Of a DNA stretch of 64,000 nucleotides, positions 25,283 to 34,050 are shown in pieces (position 1 is the stretch's first letter; every line of letters starts with the position of its first letter). Under the pieces are notes generated by a model, which did no database searches, had not been told where the DNA came from, and saw only the letters and a program-made list of their open reading frames with translations. The position numbers and the translations under genes are program-made. This DNA is from JBDWFY01 sp039976075 (GTDB lineage: Bacteria; Pseudomonadota; Alphaproteobacteria; Rhizobiales; Stappiaceae). Where the stretch lies: positions 1,426,001 to 1,490,000 of the forward strand of contig JBDWFY010000001.1 of assembly GCA_039976075.1 (NCBI GenBank), in the 5' to 3' direction.

Positions 25283-26197
25283 ATGATCCGCAAACCAACG
25301 ACGCTTGATATTGCTATTCTGGTATTTCTGGCAGCAATTTGGGGATCGGCATTCCTTGGCACCAAGATTGCGGTCGCTGAAGTTACGCCGGTTGACATCG
25401 TCTTTATTCGCGTTGCGATCGGATTTGTCATTCTTCTGCCCTGGTGTTTGTGGCGAGGCTGGCTATGGCCCGTCAGCACCAGACAATGGCTTTTGATACT
25501 TGTAATTGCCGGATTGAATGTCATTGCTCCCTATTTTCTGATTTCCTGGGCGCAACAAACAATCGATGCGGGTGTCACAGCCTTGCTGATGGGAGCGGGC
25601 CCGCTTCTCTCCATCATCGCAGCCCACTTTGCCACGCACGACGACAAATTGACCGCGGCAAAGCTTATTGGAGTCGCGTTTGGTTTCACTGGTGTGGCGA
25701 TTGTTATCGGTCCCGCAGCGTTTAACAAACTGGGGCAAGATCTCCTGGCGCAAGGAGCCGCACTGGCGGGAAATATTTGCTACGTGATTTCAGGGCTTCT
25801 CATTCGTAAAGTGGAAGGCATACAACCCACACGCCTGTCCGCCCTGGTGCTGGGTTTGTCCACCGCAGCGCTGATCCCTGTCATTTTCACAATGGGGATT
25901 CCCAACCCTGCCCTCTTGTCAACCGATGTTCTTTGGGCACTGCTCTATCTCGGCATCGTTCCAACCGGGCTTGGATATCTCCTGCGATATCACATGATCA
26001 GAACCGTCGGGGTCGGTTACTTCGCACTGGGTGTCAATATGGTTCCGGTTTTTGGGGTATTGCTTGGTGCTCTGTTCCTCGGAGAGCCCCTGACCCTTTC
26101 GGTCGGATTATCACTGATATTCGTTGTCACAGGGTTGTTTATTGCCCGTTTACGCCGTCGGGAGCCTGACAAGGTATTGACCGATACGCTATCTTGA
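25283..26197 (+). CDS. EamA/DMT superfamily transporter
   Basis: 304 residues with ten predicted helices and two EamA repeats (ILVFLAAIWGSAFLGTKIAV near the start; LLYLGIVPTGLGYLLRYHMI in the second half). DMT proteins export amino acids, metabolites or drugs. I chose the ATG at 25283; a TTG 20 codons upstream is the alternative and neither has a clear ribosome site. It ends 17 bases before the TPP riboswitch, so the thiamine operon promoter must lie within its 3' end or upstream of it. A vitamin-related role is possible but not shown. Confidence 0.85.
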   Translation: MIRKPTTLDIAILVFLAAIWGSAFLGTKIAVAEVTPVDIVFIRVAIGFVILLPWCLWRGWLWPVSTRQWLLILVIAGLNVIAPYFLISWAQQTIDAGVTALLMGAGPLLSIIAAHFATHDDKLTAAKLIGVAFGFTGVAIVIGPAAFNKLGQDLLAQGAALAGNICYVISGLLIRKVEGIQPTRLSALVLGLSTAALIPVIFTMGIPNPALLSTDVLWALLYLGIVPTGLGYLLRYHMIRTVGVGYFALGVNMVPVFGVLLGALFLGEPLTLSVGLSLIFVVTGLFIARLRRREPDKVLTDTLS

Positions 26198-26214
26198 TGC
26201 ACATAGCTTTTTAT

Positions 26215-26298
26215 ATGAAGCGGGGTGCCAAGAATTTGTGTTTGGCTGAGAATCACCCGTTGAACCTGATCTGGATCATGCCAGCGAAGGGACTTCAT
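26215..26298 (+). promoter_or_regulatory. TPP riboswitch (THI element)
   Basis: Contains the conserved blocks GGGGTGCC, GGCTGAGA, ACCCGTTGAACCTGATCTGG and ATCATGCCAGCGAAGGGA, closed by an ATGAAG/CTTCAT outer stem. It senses thiamine pyrophosphate and represses the following thiOSGE genes. Confidence 0.97.
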
Positions 26299-26464
26299 GT
26301 GCCGGTCATCATACTGCGGTACGCGGTTCCTTCGCCTCAACCGGGCGAGCCAAACAAGCAATGACCACAACGTCAGCGATATACTCCAGACCTTCGAAAC
26401 AGACGGGATCACTGCCATCCGTGATGGTAGGTCGAGTCTCGATTGTACTGCACGGACCCTGGTC

Positions 26465-27454
26465 GTGATTACTGTTTTGGGCGCAGGCGCTGCCGGCCTG
26501 ATGTTCGCGGCAATGGCCAGTCGCATCGGTCACGAGGTCCGGATATTTGAGCAGGGACCGGAAGATTTATCCGCTGCCTGTGCATGGAGGGCCGGCGGAA
26601 TGCTTGCACCCTGGTGCGAAGCGGAAATCGCAGAACCTGTCATTGGACGTCTCGGACAACGGTCACTTCAAATCTGGCCAGACTATACCGATAATCTTGA
26701 ACTGCGCGGGTCCATCGTTCTGGCACCGCCCAACGATGGCGTAAGCCTCAATAGATTTTCCCAGCGAACGAAAAACTGGTCCTTCCTGAAGCAGCAGGAA
26801 CTTGACGAGCTCGAACCCGATCTGTCGGACAGGTTTTCATCCGGACTGTATTATCCAGGAGAGGGTCATCTCAATCCCAGAAAAACGCTCACCGCTCTCG
26901 TCAGTACGCTGAGGGAAAATGGCGTCGGTATAGTTTTTGACAACAAGCAGGAAGTAACTGCTCAGTCGTCGCAGGATTGGATCATAGATTGCCGCGGACT
27001 GGCCGCGAGAGATACGCTAAGTGGGCTGCGGGGTGTCAAAGGCGAAATGATGCTCATAAGGACAGAGGATGTGGCACTCAATCGACCGGTTCGTCTTATT
27101 CATCAGCGCCATCCGATATATGTGGTCCCCCGCACAGATAATGTTTTTATGATCGGGGCGACGACTATTGAGAGTGAAGCCTCAACGGGGGTCACTGTGC
27201 GCTCGGCGGGCGAATTACTCACTCAAGTCTACACGCTCCATCCCGCTTTCGGGGAAGCAGAAATTATCGAATTCAACGCTGGACTGCGCCCGGCATTTGC
27301 TGACAATTGCCCCCGAATCCATGTGCAGGACAATCGGCTCTATATCAACGGACTCTACCGGCACGGAATCATGCTGGCCCCTGCCCTGGCAGAACTCGCC
27401 TTGAATTACATCGAAACACAGGAAACGGATGCGGAGGTTTTTGATGTTAATTGA
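26465..27454 (+). CDS. thiO: Glycine oxidase ThiO
   Basis: 329 residues from the GTG at 26465. The FAD motif VLGAGAAGLMFAAMASRIGHEV is at the very start, and the C-terminal GLRPAFADNCPRI with LYRHGIMLAPALAEL matches ThiO, which oxidises glycine to the imine used for the thiazole ring. The frame is open back to 26297, inside the riboswitch, but those 56 codons show no homology and would put the start in the aptamer. Its end overlaps thiS by 11 bases. thiC, the usual first gene of this operon in rhizobia, is absent. Confidence 0.9.
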   Translation: MITVLGAGAAGLMFAAMASRIGHEVRIFEQGPEDLSAACAWRAGGMLAPWCEAEIAEPVIGRLGQRSLQIWPDYTDNLELRGSIVLAPPNDGVSLNRFSQRTKNWSFLKQQELDELEPDLSDRFSSGLYYPGEGHLNPRKTLTALVSTLRENGVGIVFDNKQEVTAQSSQDWIIDCRGLAARDTLSGLRGVKGEMMLIRTEDVALNRPVRLIHQRHPIYVVPRTDNVFMIGATTIESEASTGVTVRSAGELLTQVYTLHPAFGEAEIIEFNAGLRPAFADNCPRIHVQDNRLYINGLYRHGIMLAPALAELALNYIETQETDAEVFDVN

Positions 27455-27641
27455 AATGAACGGCACGCAACACAAAACCCAGGCGACCACCTTGCAACGT
27501 CTTTGCGATGAACTGGAGTTCGACCCGCTGGTTGTAGCAACCGCACTGAACGGCGATTTCATACCGCGTGAAGAGCGCGGTATCACAGGATTGACCAATG
27601 GCGACCGCGTCGAAATCTTTGCTCCGATGCAGGGAGGCTGA
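27444..27641 (+). CDS. thiS: Sulfur carrier protein ThiS
   Basis: 65 residues with a ubiquitin-like fold and the obligatory C-terminal Gly-Gly (FAPMQGG), which is adenylated and thiocarboxylated to deliver sulfur to the thiazole. The ATG at 27444 has GGAGG seven bases upstream, inside the end of thiO. Three bases separate it from thiG. ThiF is not in the window. Confidence 0.95.
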   Translation: MLIEMNGTQHKTQATTLQRLCDELEFDPLVVATALNGDFIPREERGITGLTNGDRVEIFAPMQGG

Positions 27642-27644
27642 GCA

Positions 27645-28424
27645 ATGCTTGAACTCTACGGGCGCCAACTGGAAAGCCGTTTGATGTTGGGTACGGCTCA
27701 ATACCCCTCCCCCGATCTGCTGTCACAGGCCGTTCGACGATCTGGTGCTCAGATTGTGACTGTTTCATTGAGGCGTGAATCTGCAGGGACAAAATCCGGC
27801 CATGCTTTCTGGACCCTTATCCAGGACCTCAATGTCAATGTCCTGCCAAATACCGCGGGCTGTCAGACAGCCAGAGATGCGGTTAATACGGCGAAAATGG
27901 CCCGCGAAGTATTCAGCACCAACTGGATCAAACTTGAAGTAATTGGTGATGAGGCATCGCTACAACCAGATCCGTTTGGTCTCGTGGAAGCCGCCAAAAC
28001 TCTCGCCGCTGACGGTTTTGAGGTCTTTCCTTACATGACAGAGGACCTGGTTCTGGCCGATCGCCTGTTGCAAGCCGGATGCAGGGTTTTGATGCCCTGG
28101 GGAGCGCCAATCGGCACAGGGCGCGGCCTTAACAATGTGCTTGGACTTTCCATGTTGCGGACCCATTTTCCCGAGGTCCCTCTTGTGGTCGATGCCGGTA
28201 TCGGTGCGCCCTCCCATGCTGCCAAGGCCATGGAACTGGGCTATGACGCCGTCCTGATCAACACCGCAGTTGCGAAAGCGGCCAACCCTGCGGCCATGGC
28301 AGATGCTTTCGGTAAAGCGGTCGAGGCAGGGCGTCTTGGCTTTGAGGCCGGATTGATGCCCAAGCAGGACACTGCTCAGCCTTCAACGCCGGTATTTGGT
28401 GCGCCCTTTTCTCCATTTGGCTAA
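27645..28424 (+). CDS. thiG: Thiazole synthase ThiG
   Basis: 259 residues, TIM-barrel. Recognised by RLMLGTAQYPSPDLL, VTVSLRRE, the lysine in IKLEVIGD and the phosphate-binding MPWGAPIGTGRGLNN and DAGIGAPSHAAKAMELG motifs. It builds thiazole phosphate from deoxyxylulose 5-phosphate, the glycine imine made by ThiO and the ThiS thiocarboxylate. Confidence 0.97.
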   Translation: MLELYGRQLESRLMLGTAQYPSPDLLSQAVRRSGAQIVTVSLRRESAGTKSGHAFWTLIQDLNVNVLPNTAGCQTARDAVNTAKMAREVFSTNWIKLEVIGDEASLQPDPFGLVEAAKTLAADGFEVFPYMTEDLVLADRLLQAGCRVLMPWGAPIGTGRGLNNVLGLSMLRTHFPEVPLVVDAGIGAPSHAAKAMELGYDAVLINTAVAKAANPAAMADAFGKAVEAGRLGFEAGLMPKQDTAQPSTPVFGAPFSPFG

Positions 28425-28486
28425 CACGACTGTCGAACTCGGAAACCGGAATTCCGCCAGAGACCCGAATATCAAACGACCCCAGA

Positions 28487-29104
28487 GTGAAAGATGCAGG
28501 CATGCTTGATCGTTTCTACCAGATTGTCGACGGTTCCCACTGGCTCGAGAGTTTCCTGCCGCTTGGATTGAAGCTGGTTCAGTTGCGCATCAAGGATTTG
28601 CCGGAAGCGGATGTCAGATCGGAAATATCAACGTCCGTTCATCTTTGCAAAGAAGCCGGGGCAACACTGGTTGTGAATGATTTCTGGGAACAGGCAATTG
28701 ATCTGGGAGCGGATTACGTTCATCTGGGTCAGGAGGATCTTGCTGACGCGGATCTGGCTGCCCTGCGACGGGCTGGCATCAAGCTCGGAATTTCAACGCA
28801 CAGCGACGAGGAACTGGATATAGCCCTTTCTGCGACGCCCGATTATGTCGCCCTTGGACCGATCTATCCGACAATCCTGAAGAAAATGACCTGGGCGCCA
28901 CAGGGTCTGGAAAAAATCGGTATCTGGAAGCAGCGCGTCTCCTGTCCGCTGATCGCAATTGGCGGCATCACCCTGGAGCGGGCTCCCGGCGTGTTTGCTG
29001 CCGGAGCTGATTCTATCTGCGTCGTCACAGATGTTCTGAGACATGCGGCCCCCGGACAGCGCCTCAGTGACTGGTTGGATCAGCGCTCGGTCTGGAAGAA
29101 TTGA
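28487..29104 (+). CDS. thiE: Thiamine-phosphate synthase ThiE
   Basis: 205 residues. TIM-barrel with LVQLRIKDL, VVNDFWEQAIDLGADYVHLGQEDL, the GISTHSDEE segment and LGPIYPT, ending with PLIAIGGITLE and the GADSICVVTDV phosphate site. It joins the thiazole and pyrimidine moieties to thiamine phosphate. The start is GTG at 28487 or ATG at 28502; neither has a strong ribosome site. Last gene of the riboswitch-controlled thiOSGE operon. Confidence 0.94.
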   Translation: MKDAGMLDRFYQIVDGSHWLESFLPLGLKLVQLRIKDLPEADVRSEISTSVHLCKEAGATLVVNDFWEQAIDLGADYVHLGQEDLADADLAALRRAGIKLGISTHSDEELDIALSATPDYVALGPIYPTILKKMTWAPQGLEKIGIWKQRVSCPLIAIGGITLERAPGVFAAGADSICVVTDVLRHAAPGQRLSDWLDQRSVWKN

Positions 29105-29481
29105 CCCGAAGCGACAGGAATTCCCGTATCTTGATTGCGGCTCCGGACGTAAAAGCACCACCTGAGGTATAAATCGATAACACGAGTGTGATCGCCTGTT
29201 TCTGGAGGGCACGTGTTGTAACGGTTGCGGCTGATCGGTGGTTGAATATCAATCGCCCAACTTACTTTAATTGTTATTTTTCATTAGTTTATTGAACGAC
29301 CTCTCACGCCGGTCCGTGAGCTTTAGACGAGTTTTGCGTCAAAACACTCACAGATTCCACTTTGTCAATCGTGAAAATTGACAATGAAATACCAAAAGCA
29401 GTGAACACGGTCACAGCAATCACACACTGGGAATGCTCTTATAAATCAAAGAGAAGTTGTATCGATCGAGAGGGGTTGATC
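29105..29481. other. 377-base intergenic region between thiE and the globin-like gene
   Basis: No gene recognised. A 6-bp hairpin CTCACG-CCGGTC-CGTGAG (29303-29320) sits about 160 bases before the globin-like gene and has no adjacent T run. The frame of the following gene is open 40 codons further upstream, but without protein character. Confidence 0.4.
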
Positions 29482-29850
29482 ATGACACTTTACTTGAGAC
29501 TCGGAGGGCGCCAGACGCTCAAATCCGCTGTGCTTGTCACATTGGATTTTTGTCAGGACGACCCGTTGTTGTCGCCTCTGATGAGCAACTGCTCTCGTGA
29601 TGATTTGGAAGAGCATGTTGGCGAGTATCTGTGTTTCTTTTACGGCGGAGCGCCAAACTTCTATGGTCCCAGTGTGCGCAAGATCAACGAGAATTTTTAT
29701 CTGACCGACGAGCATTTTGATCGGATGACCGACTATTTGGCAGATGCCTTCCGGTTCATAGGCACGCCTGCAGATCTTACCAAGGAAGCAATAATAACGC
29801 TGGATCAGATGCGTGACTACATGCTGTTTCGCCTGCCCGAAGATGCCTGA
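29482..29850 (+). CDS. Truncated-hemoglobin-like protein lacking the proximal histidine
   Basis: 122 residues with the group I truncated globin scaffold: LYLRLGG at the start, DDPLLSPLM, the EEHVGEYL helix, a YGGAPNFYG turn and the LTDEHFDRMTDYLADAF segment. At the position of the heme-binding F8 histidine (usual LRxAHxxLxLTD) stands Asn69, and the distal B10 Tyr region reads VTLDF, with Leu where Tyr is expected. It is probably not a classical heme protein. AGGGG lies about seven bases before the ATG. It converges with the clpP-like gene on a shared terminator. Confidence 0.8.
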   Translation: MTLYLRLGGRQTLKSAVLVTLDFCQDDPLLSPLMSNCSRDDLEEHVGEYLCFFYGGAPNFYGPSVRKINENFYLTDEHFDRMTDYLADAFRFIGTPADLTKEAIITLDQMRDYMLFRLPEDA

Positions 29851-29910
29851 ACCAGATAACAATGGTCCGACACCTTTCCCTCCCGGGCCGAGCGGACTCC
29901 TGGTTCTAAA

Positions 29911-29946
29911 AAAACGGCACATCCATGTGACAGGATGTGCCGTTTT
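29911..29946. terminator. Bidirectional terminator between the globin-like and clpP-like genes
   Basis: Perfect 14-bp stem AAAACGGCACATCC / GGATGTGCCGTTTT with an 8-base loop. It serves the plus-strand globin-like gene and the minus-strand protease gene. Confidence 0.92.
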
Positions 29947-29971
29947 CATTTAATTGCCTTGAATCGTCTGT

Positions 29972-30589
29972 CTATTTGATGTCGTCTGCGTTTTCGACGA
30001 CTTTTCCGACAAGACCGTACTCGATGCCCTCTTCCGGGGTCATCCAGTAATCCCTGTCAGTATCTTTTTCGATACGCTCCAACGACTGTCCGGTTGCGAT
30101 GGAGAATATCTTGTTCAACCGATCCCTCATACGCAGCATTTCCCGCGCCTGGATTTCAATGTCCGTGGCCGGGCCGCCAGCACCTCCAGATGGTTGGTGC
30201 AATAGAAAGCGGGTATTCTGGGTACAGAAACGTTGTTCTGTTGGCACAGATACGTAAATCAGTGCGCCGGCGCTTGCGACCCACCCGATCCCCAACATGT
30301 ACACCTTCGGCTTGATGAACTTGATCATGTCATGGATCATGTCGCCGGATTCAACATGCCCGCCAGGAGAAGACACGAGGACCGTTATCGGTTTGTCCGA
30401 AACCTGCGCCAGTGCCATGAGCCGTGCGCTGACATCCCTTGCCAGTTCCATCGTAATCTGACCCGTAATCAGAACCGTGCGCGCTTCAAACAGGTGTTTA
30501 TCCACTTGCAAAGACTGAAGCGTTTTTGTGGTCTCGTCCTCTTCCTCCTCATCAAGGCGGGCGGACAGTTGAGTGGAATATTCCTTCAT
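29972..30589 (-). CDS. ClpP-like serine protease subunit (divergent paralogue)
   Basis: 205 residues with the ClpP/crotonase fold and a full triad: Ser106 in GWVASAGALI, His131 in FLLHQPSGG and the Asp of KDTDRDYWM. The nucleophile region and the acidic N-terminal stretch (RLDEEEEDE at 11-19) differ from housekeeping ClpP, where the serine lies in GQAASMG. No clpX or tig gene is adjacent, so this is likely a second ClpP that forms mixed or separate rings. Start at the ATG 30589; the next 160 bases upstream hold its promoter. Confidence 0.88.
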   Translation of the reverse strand: MKEYSTQLSARLDEEEEDETTKTLQSLQVDKHLFEARTVLITGQITMELARDVSARLMALAQVSDKPITVLVSSPGGHVESGDMIHDMIKFIKPKVYMLGIGWVASAGALIYVSVPTEQRFCTQNTRFLLHQPSGGAGGPATDIEIQAREMLRMRDRLNKIFSIATGQSLERIEKDTDRDYWMTPEEGIEYGLVGKVVENADDIK

Positions 30590-30750
30590 GCGATGAAACC
30601 TGCTTCTCGGAATTACGCCGTTTTGTACAAACGGCTCAGATTGTTCATTTTATCTACTTATGCGATGGCACGCGCGACTGCAATTGTCGACCCTAATTTG
30701 TTTTCACAAGGTAGTGCATAGTCCATTTTGCGTGACTGTACCGCAGTTTC

Positions 30751-31614
30751 CTAGCGTGAAATTTCATCGTCGTTTTCTTTCCGATGTTTCCGCTTCTTGA
30801 TCAGAATATAGGCCAGAAATGGAAAAGACGGCCAGAAAAACCATATTACCGAAAGCCCGGACAACAGATTGATAAAGAAAAACAAACCGATAAAACTGAT
30901 GGAGACTTTGACCCCATGTGCCTGCCTCTGAAACCAGGACCAGGCACGCGTCGCAGAGCGTCTAAACTTGGGAAAATCTTGGTTGCCCCGGGAGTTGTCC
31001 GAAGTATCGCCAACTGATTCTGTTTGTTCTTCGGTCTGTGCGTTGCTCTCCTGGGTCACGTGCTCCGCATTGTCTTCTGAGTATGTATTTTCACCACCGA
31101 TTCGAATACGGAAACAACGAATTGGCTCGCTGATGTTCTTAACTTTCTGAGATCCAATATACTCGAAACCCGCCACAAGCTTGTTCCGTATTTGCTCATG
31201 AACTCCAGCAGAAATCGCAATTTCTCCGGGACCAGCCGTTTCCTGCATTCTTGCCGCTATATTGACGCCGTCACCGTAAATATCATCGCCTTCGACCATG
31301 ATATCGCCGAGATTGACTCCGATGCGAAACAGCATTTGAGACTCTGGAGGCAACTGGCAATTTCGATGGAATACTTCCTGTTGGAACTCAATGGCACACT
31401 GGACTGCATCGACCACACTGGGAAATTCAGCGATGGCAGAATCGCCCCAGGTGTTCACCAGTCGGCCGCCGAAAGTTTCCAGGAGGACAACCAATGCGCC
31501 ACGGCAGTCTTTGAGACGCCGCAAAGTGCCTGTTTCATCACTCTCCATCAAGCGTGAGTAACCTGCGACATCCGCACACAGGATTGCTGCAAGACGACGC
31601 CTCACCCTCTGCAT
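30751..31614 (-). CDS. Class III adenylate cyclase with C-terminal membrane segments
   Basis: 287 residues from the ATG at 31614, which has GGAGG six bases upstream. Catalytic domain first: AAILCADVAGYSRLMESDE (metal Asp), FGGRLVNTWGDSAIAEF, then GVNLGDIMVEGDDIYGDGVNIAARMQ. An acidic Gln/Ser/Glu-rich linker (about 185-220) follows, then two hydrophobic helices (about 237-275) and a basic tail. That puts the catalytic domain on the cytoplasmic face with a C-terminal anchor, an unusual order. The usual substrate is ATP. Confidence 0.88.
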   Translation of the reverse strand: MQRVRRRLAAILCADVAGYSRLMESDETGTLRRLKDCRGALVVLLETFGGRLVNTWGDSAIAEFPSVVDAVQCAIEFQQEVFHRNCQLPPESQMLFRIGVNLGDIMVEGDDIYGDGVNIAARMQETAGPGEIAISAGVHEQIRNKLVAGFEYIGSQKVKNISEPIRCFRIRIGGENTYSEDNAEHVTQESNAQTEEQTESVGDTSDNSRGNQDFPKFRRSATRAWSWFQRQAHGVKVSISFIGLFFFINLLSGLSVIWFFWPSFPFLAYILIKKRKHRKENDDEISR

Positions 31615-31847
31615 TTCGTCCTCCTTCTGCCCCACACTCAGGAATGGTACTTGTGCGAGTCATTTACAAGACCTGCCTCGCGATTGCGAGTACGCCGGTA
31701 AATTTGACACTAACGGTAAGTAAAGGTTTTCCGATCACACTGCGCATTCATACCGAACCAATGACGATTGGGGATGGCACATTCGCGCAAGAACGGAATT
31801 AAAGACTTCCATTCCAACCTCTTGTGCGCTGCAGACCATCTGGAAAT

Positions 31848-33917
31848 ATGACAGACATCGAAGCGCCCAGTTGGCCCAATGAAGGCCGGGAAACACCGTC
31901 CCTGTCAATCGGGCAGATGGGGGCGTTTGACGCCTTGTCAATTCCGGTATGGATTTTTGATGCCGATGAAGCCCGGATCGTCTGGAGCAATCATTCGGGT
32001 CTGGAATTCTGGCGGGCCGAATCCTACGAAGAACTGTATTCCCGCGCTCAGGGCGAGGACATGTCACCAGCTGTTCGTCTTCGCCTTAATCAGCTTACCA
32101 CGGACCTTGCGACAGGGGGCACGGTCGAACAAGTCTGGACACTGCATCCTGATGACGAACCGGTTTCGCTGCGCATAGCATTTACAGGCGTAAAACTTGC
32201 CGACAACCGCAGCGCAATCCATTGCATTGCAATGGGTAAACTGAATTCGACCCCGGATGTCCTTCGCGGCGTCACCGCCCTGGGGCACACCAGCACGATG
32301 ATCAGCCTTTATGACGAAGCGGGGCAGCTGGTTTATGGCAACACCGCAGTTCGGGAAAACCTGCCGTCTCAGGATTTTAATCTCTCCAATCGGTTCGTCG
32401 AAGAAGCCGATTACCAGCAAGTGCGTGAGGCTCTGACCGGTGCTGAGGATGTCAAAATATCTGCGCGCGTATCAACCTCCAAAGGCATGCGTTGGCACGA
32501 AATCTCAGCCACGCGCACCATGGATGCCGCGACCGGAAATTTGTCGCTTCTTCTTACCGAAGTCGATATTACTTTGCGTATCGAGGCCGAACAGCAGGCC
32601 AGACACCTGGCCCTTCACGACACTCTGACCGATTTGCCGAACCGCATTCATCTCGCCGATGAAGCGAAACGTATCCTCCAGGACGCCGTGGATAAAGAAA
32701 ACTCGTGCGCCTGCCTGTTTCTGGATCTCGACCATTTCAAGTCTATCAACGACACGCTGGGTCACAATATCGGTGATCTGCTACTCGTGGAGGTCGCAAA
32801 CAGGCTGAAGAACTGTCTGAAAGAAACAGACGTTGCCGCCCGTCTTGGCGGAGACGAATTTGTTGTCCTTCTTCACGATTACGACGGCCGGGATGCGATG
32901 CGCGATATGGCAGAGGCGATACGCTCTACGCTATCGGAAGCGATTTCCTGTTCCGGTCACGAGTTGCGCACTTCACCCAGCATCGGTCTCGCAGTTTATC
33001 CAAGCGATGGCGAGACAATCGACACGCTCATGATGCATGCCGATATGGCAATGTATGCCGCCAAGGAACATGGACGAAATCGTATCAGGTTCTTCACTCA
33101 GAATATGACCGACCGTGCCTCAAGACGTCAGGAGATGGAGACTGCTGTTCGTACCGCTCTCCAAAAGGGACAGCTCGAGGTGGTTTTCATGCCGCGTCTT
33201 GACGTCCGGAATGACGCGCTCATTGGTGCTGAGGCACAGATCCGCTGGAATGACCCAAAGAAGGGTATGCTGTCCGACGGGGCATTCCTCCCCCACCTGG
33301 CTCAAACTGATTTCATCGAGGAAATCGGTGCGATGGCGCTCGACAAGGCGCTCCAGTTCCAGTCCGAAATTGCTTCCGGCAAGTTGGATCTATATGTCTC
33401 TGTCAGAATTCATGAAAGGCAGATCAAAAATCATTCGTTCCTATCCATGATTCAAACCAGTTTAAGCGATAGCGGTGCAAATCCGGCCTCCATGGAATTG
33501 ACGTTTTCCGAGGCGGCCTTCGCGGATGGCACCTCTGAAATTACCGAAAAATTGTTGGCACTTGCGAAAATGGGTTTCCGGCTGGGCGTTCAGGATTTTG
33601 GCAATGGTCGTTCAAATCTGGGATATATGCGCGCGTTTCCCCTTTCTTCTCTCAAAATCAGCGGTGATCTGATTGCGGACGAGAGTAAATGGTCAATCAC
33701 ACAAATGGTCGTGTCGATGGGGAAACTCGTTCGAGCCGATGTTGTCGCCGACGGCGTTAGTGACATCAGACAACTGGATCAGATGCAGGACTGTGGATGC
33801 GACTTTTATCAAGGTCCACTGTTCAGCAATGCAATAACGTCTGCCGAGTTTCAGAAATTGCTGCGTACCGACCGGATCAATTCCGAGTCCAACCAGACCT
33901 CCAAACACGAACTCTAG
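31848..33917 (+). CDS. PAS-GGDEF-EAL protein with degenerate EAL domain
   Basis: 689 residues. Two PAS-like regions (about 25-110 and 145-245) precede a GGDEF domain whose active motif GGDEF is intact (334-338), so it can make c-di-GMP; the inhibitory RxxD site is replaced by KETD. The EAL domain (about 440-680) has lost key residues: EAL reads EAQ, the Asn ligand of the next strand is Arg (SVRIHE), DDFG is QDFG, and the late Glu of AEGVE is Asp (ADGVS). Phosphodiesterase activity is unlikely. No membrane segments. ATG at 31848 preferred over an in-frame start eight codons upstream. Confidence 0.9.
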   Translation: MTDIEAPSWPNEGRETPSLSIGQMGAFDALSIPVWIFDADEARIVWSNHSGLEFWRAESYEELYSRAQGEDMSPAVRLRLNQLTTDLATGGTVEQVWTLHPDDEPVSLRIAFTGVKLADNRSAIHCIAMGKLNSTPDVLRGVTALGHTSTMISLYDEAGQLVYGNTAVRENLPSQDFNLSNRFVEEADYQQVREALTGAEDVKISARVSTSKGMRWHEISATRTMDAATGNLSLLLTEVDITLRIEAEQQARHLALHDTLTDLPNRIHLADEAKRILQDAVDKENSCACLFLDLDHFKSINDTLGHNIGDLLLVEVANRLKNCLKETDVAARLGGDEFVVLLHDYDGRDAMRDMAEAIRSTLSEAISCSGHELRTSPSIGLAVYPSDGETIDTLMMHADMAMYAAKEHGRNRIRFFTQNMTDRASRRQEMETAVRTALQKGQLEVVFMPRLDVRNDALIGAEAQIRWNDPKKGMLSDGAFLPHLAQTDFIEEIGAMALDKALQFQSEIASGKLDLYVSVRIHERQIKNHSFLSMIQTSLSDSGANPASMELTFSEAAFADGTSEITEKLLALAKMGFRLGVQDFGNGRSNLGYMRAFPLSSLKISGDLIADESKWSITQMVVSMGKLVRADVVADGVSDIRQLDQMQDCGCDFYQGPLFSNAITSAEFQKLLRTDRINSESNQTSKHEL

Positions 33918-33930
33918 ACCGCATGAGCGG

Positions 33931-33950
33931 CCGTCTCACTGACGGTTTTT
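33931..33950 (+). terminator. Terminator of the GGDEF-EAL gene
   Basis: CCGTC-TCACT-GACGG followed by five T, 13 bases after the stop codon. The stem is short (5 bp). Confidence 0.65.
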
Positions 33951-34050
33951 CAGTGTCCGCAAGTTCATCAAATTTTTATTTAACATTTTTGTTAAACAAT
34001 ATATACTCTTCTCAGACACGTAATTTACAGCATACCGAGAGGAGCCAACG

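Noticed and set aside
26297..26464. Upstream extension of thiO to 26297
   Set aside because: It would begin inside the closing stem of the TPP riboswitch, and the 56 extra residues resemble no part of ThiO. I also looked for a thiC or thiD remnant in all frames and could not support one.
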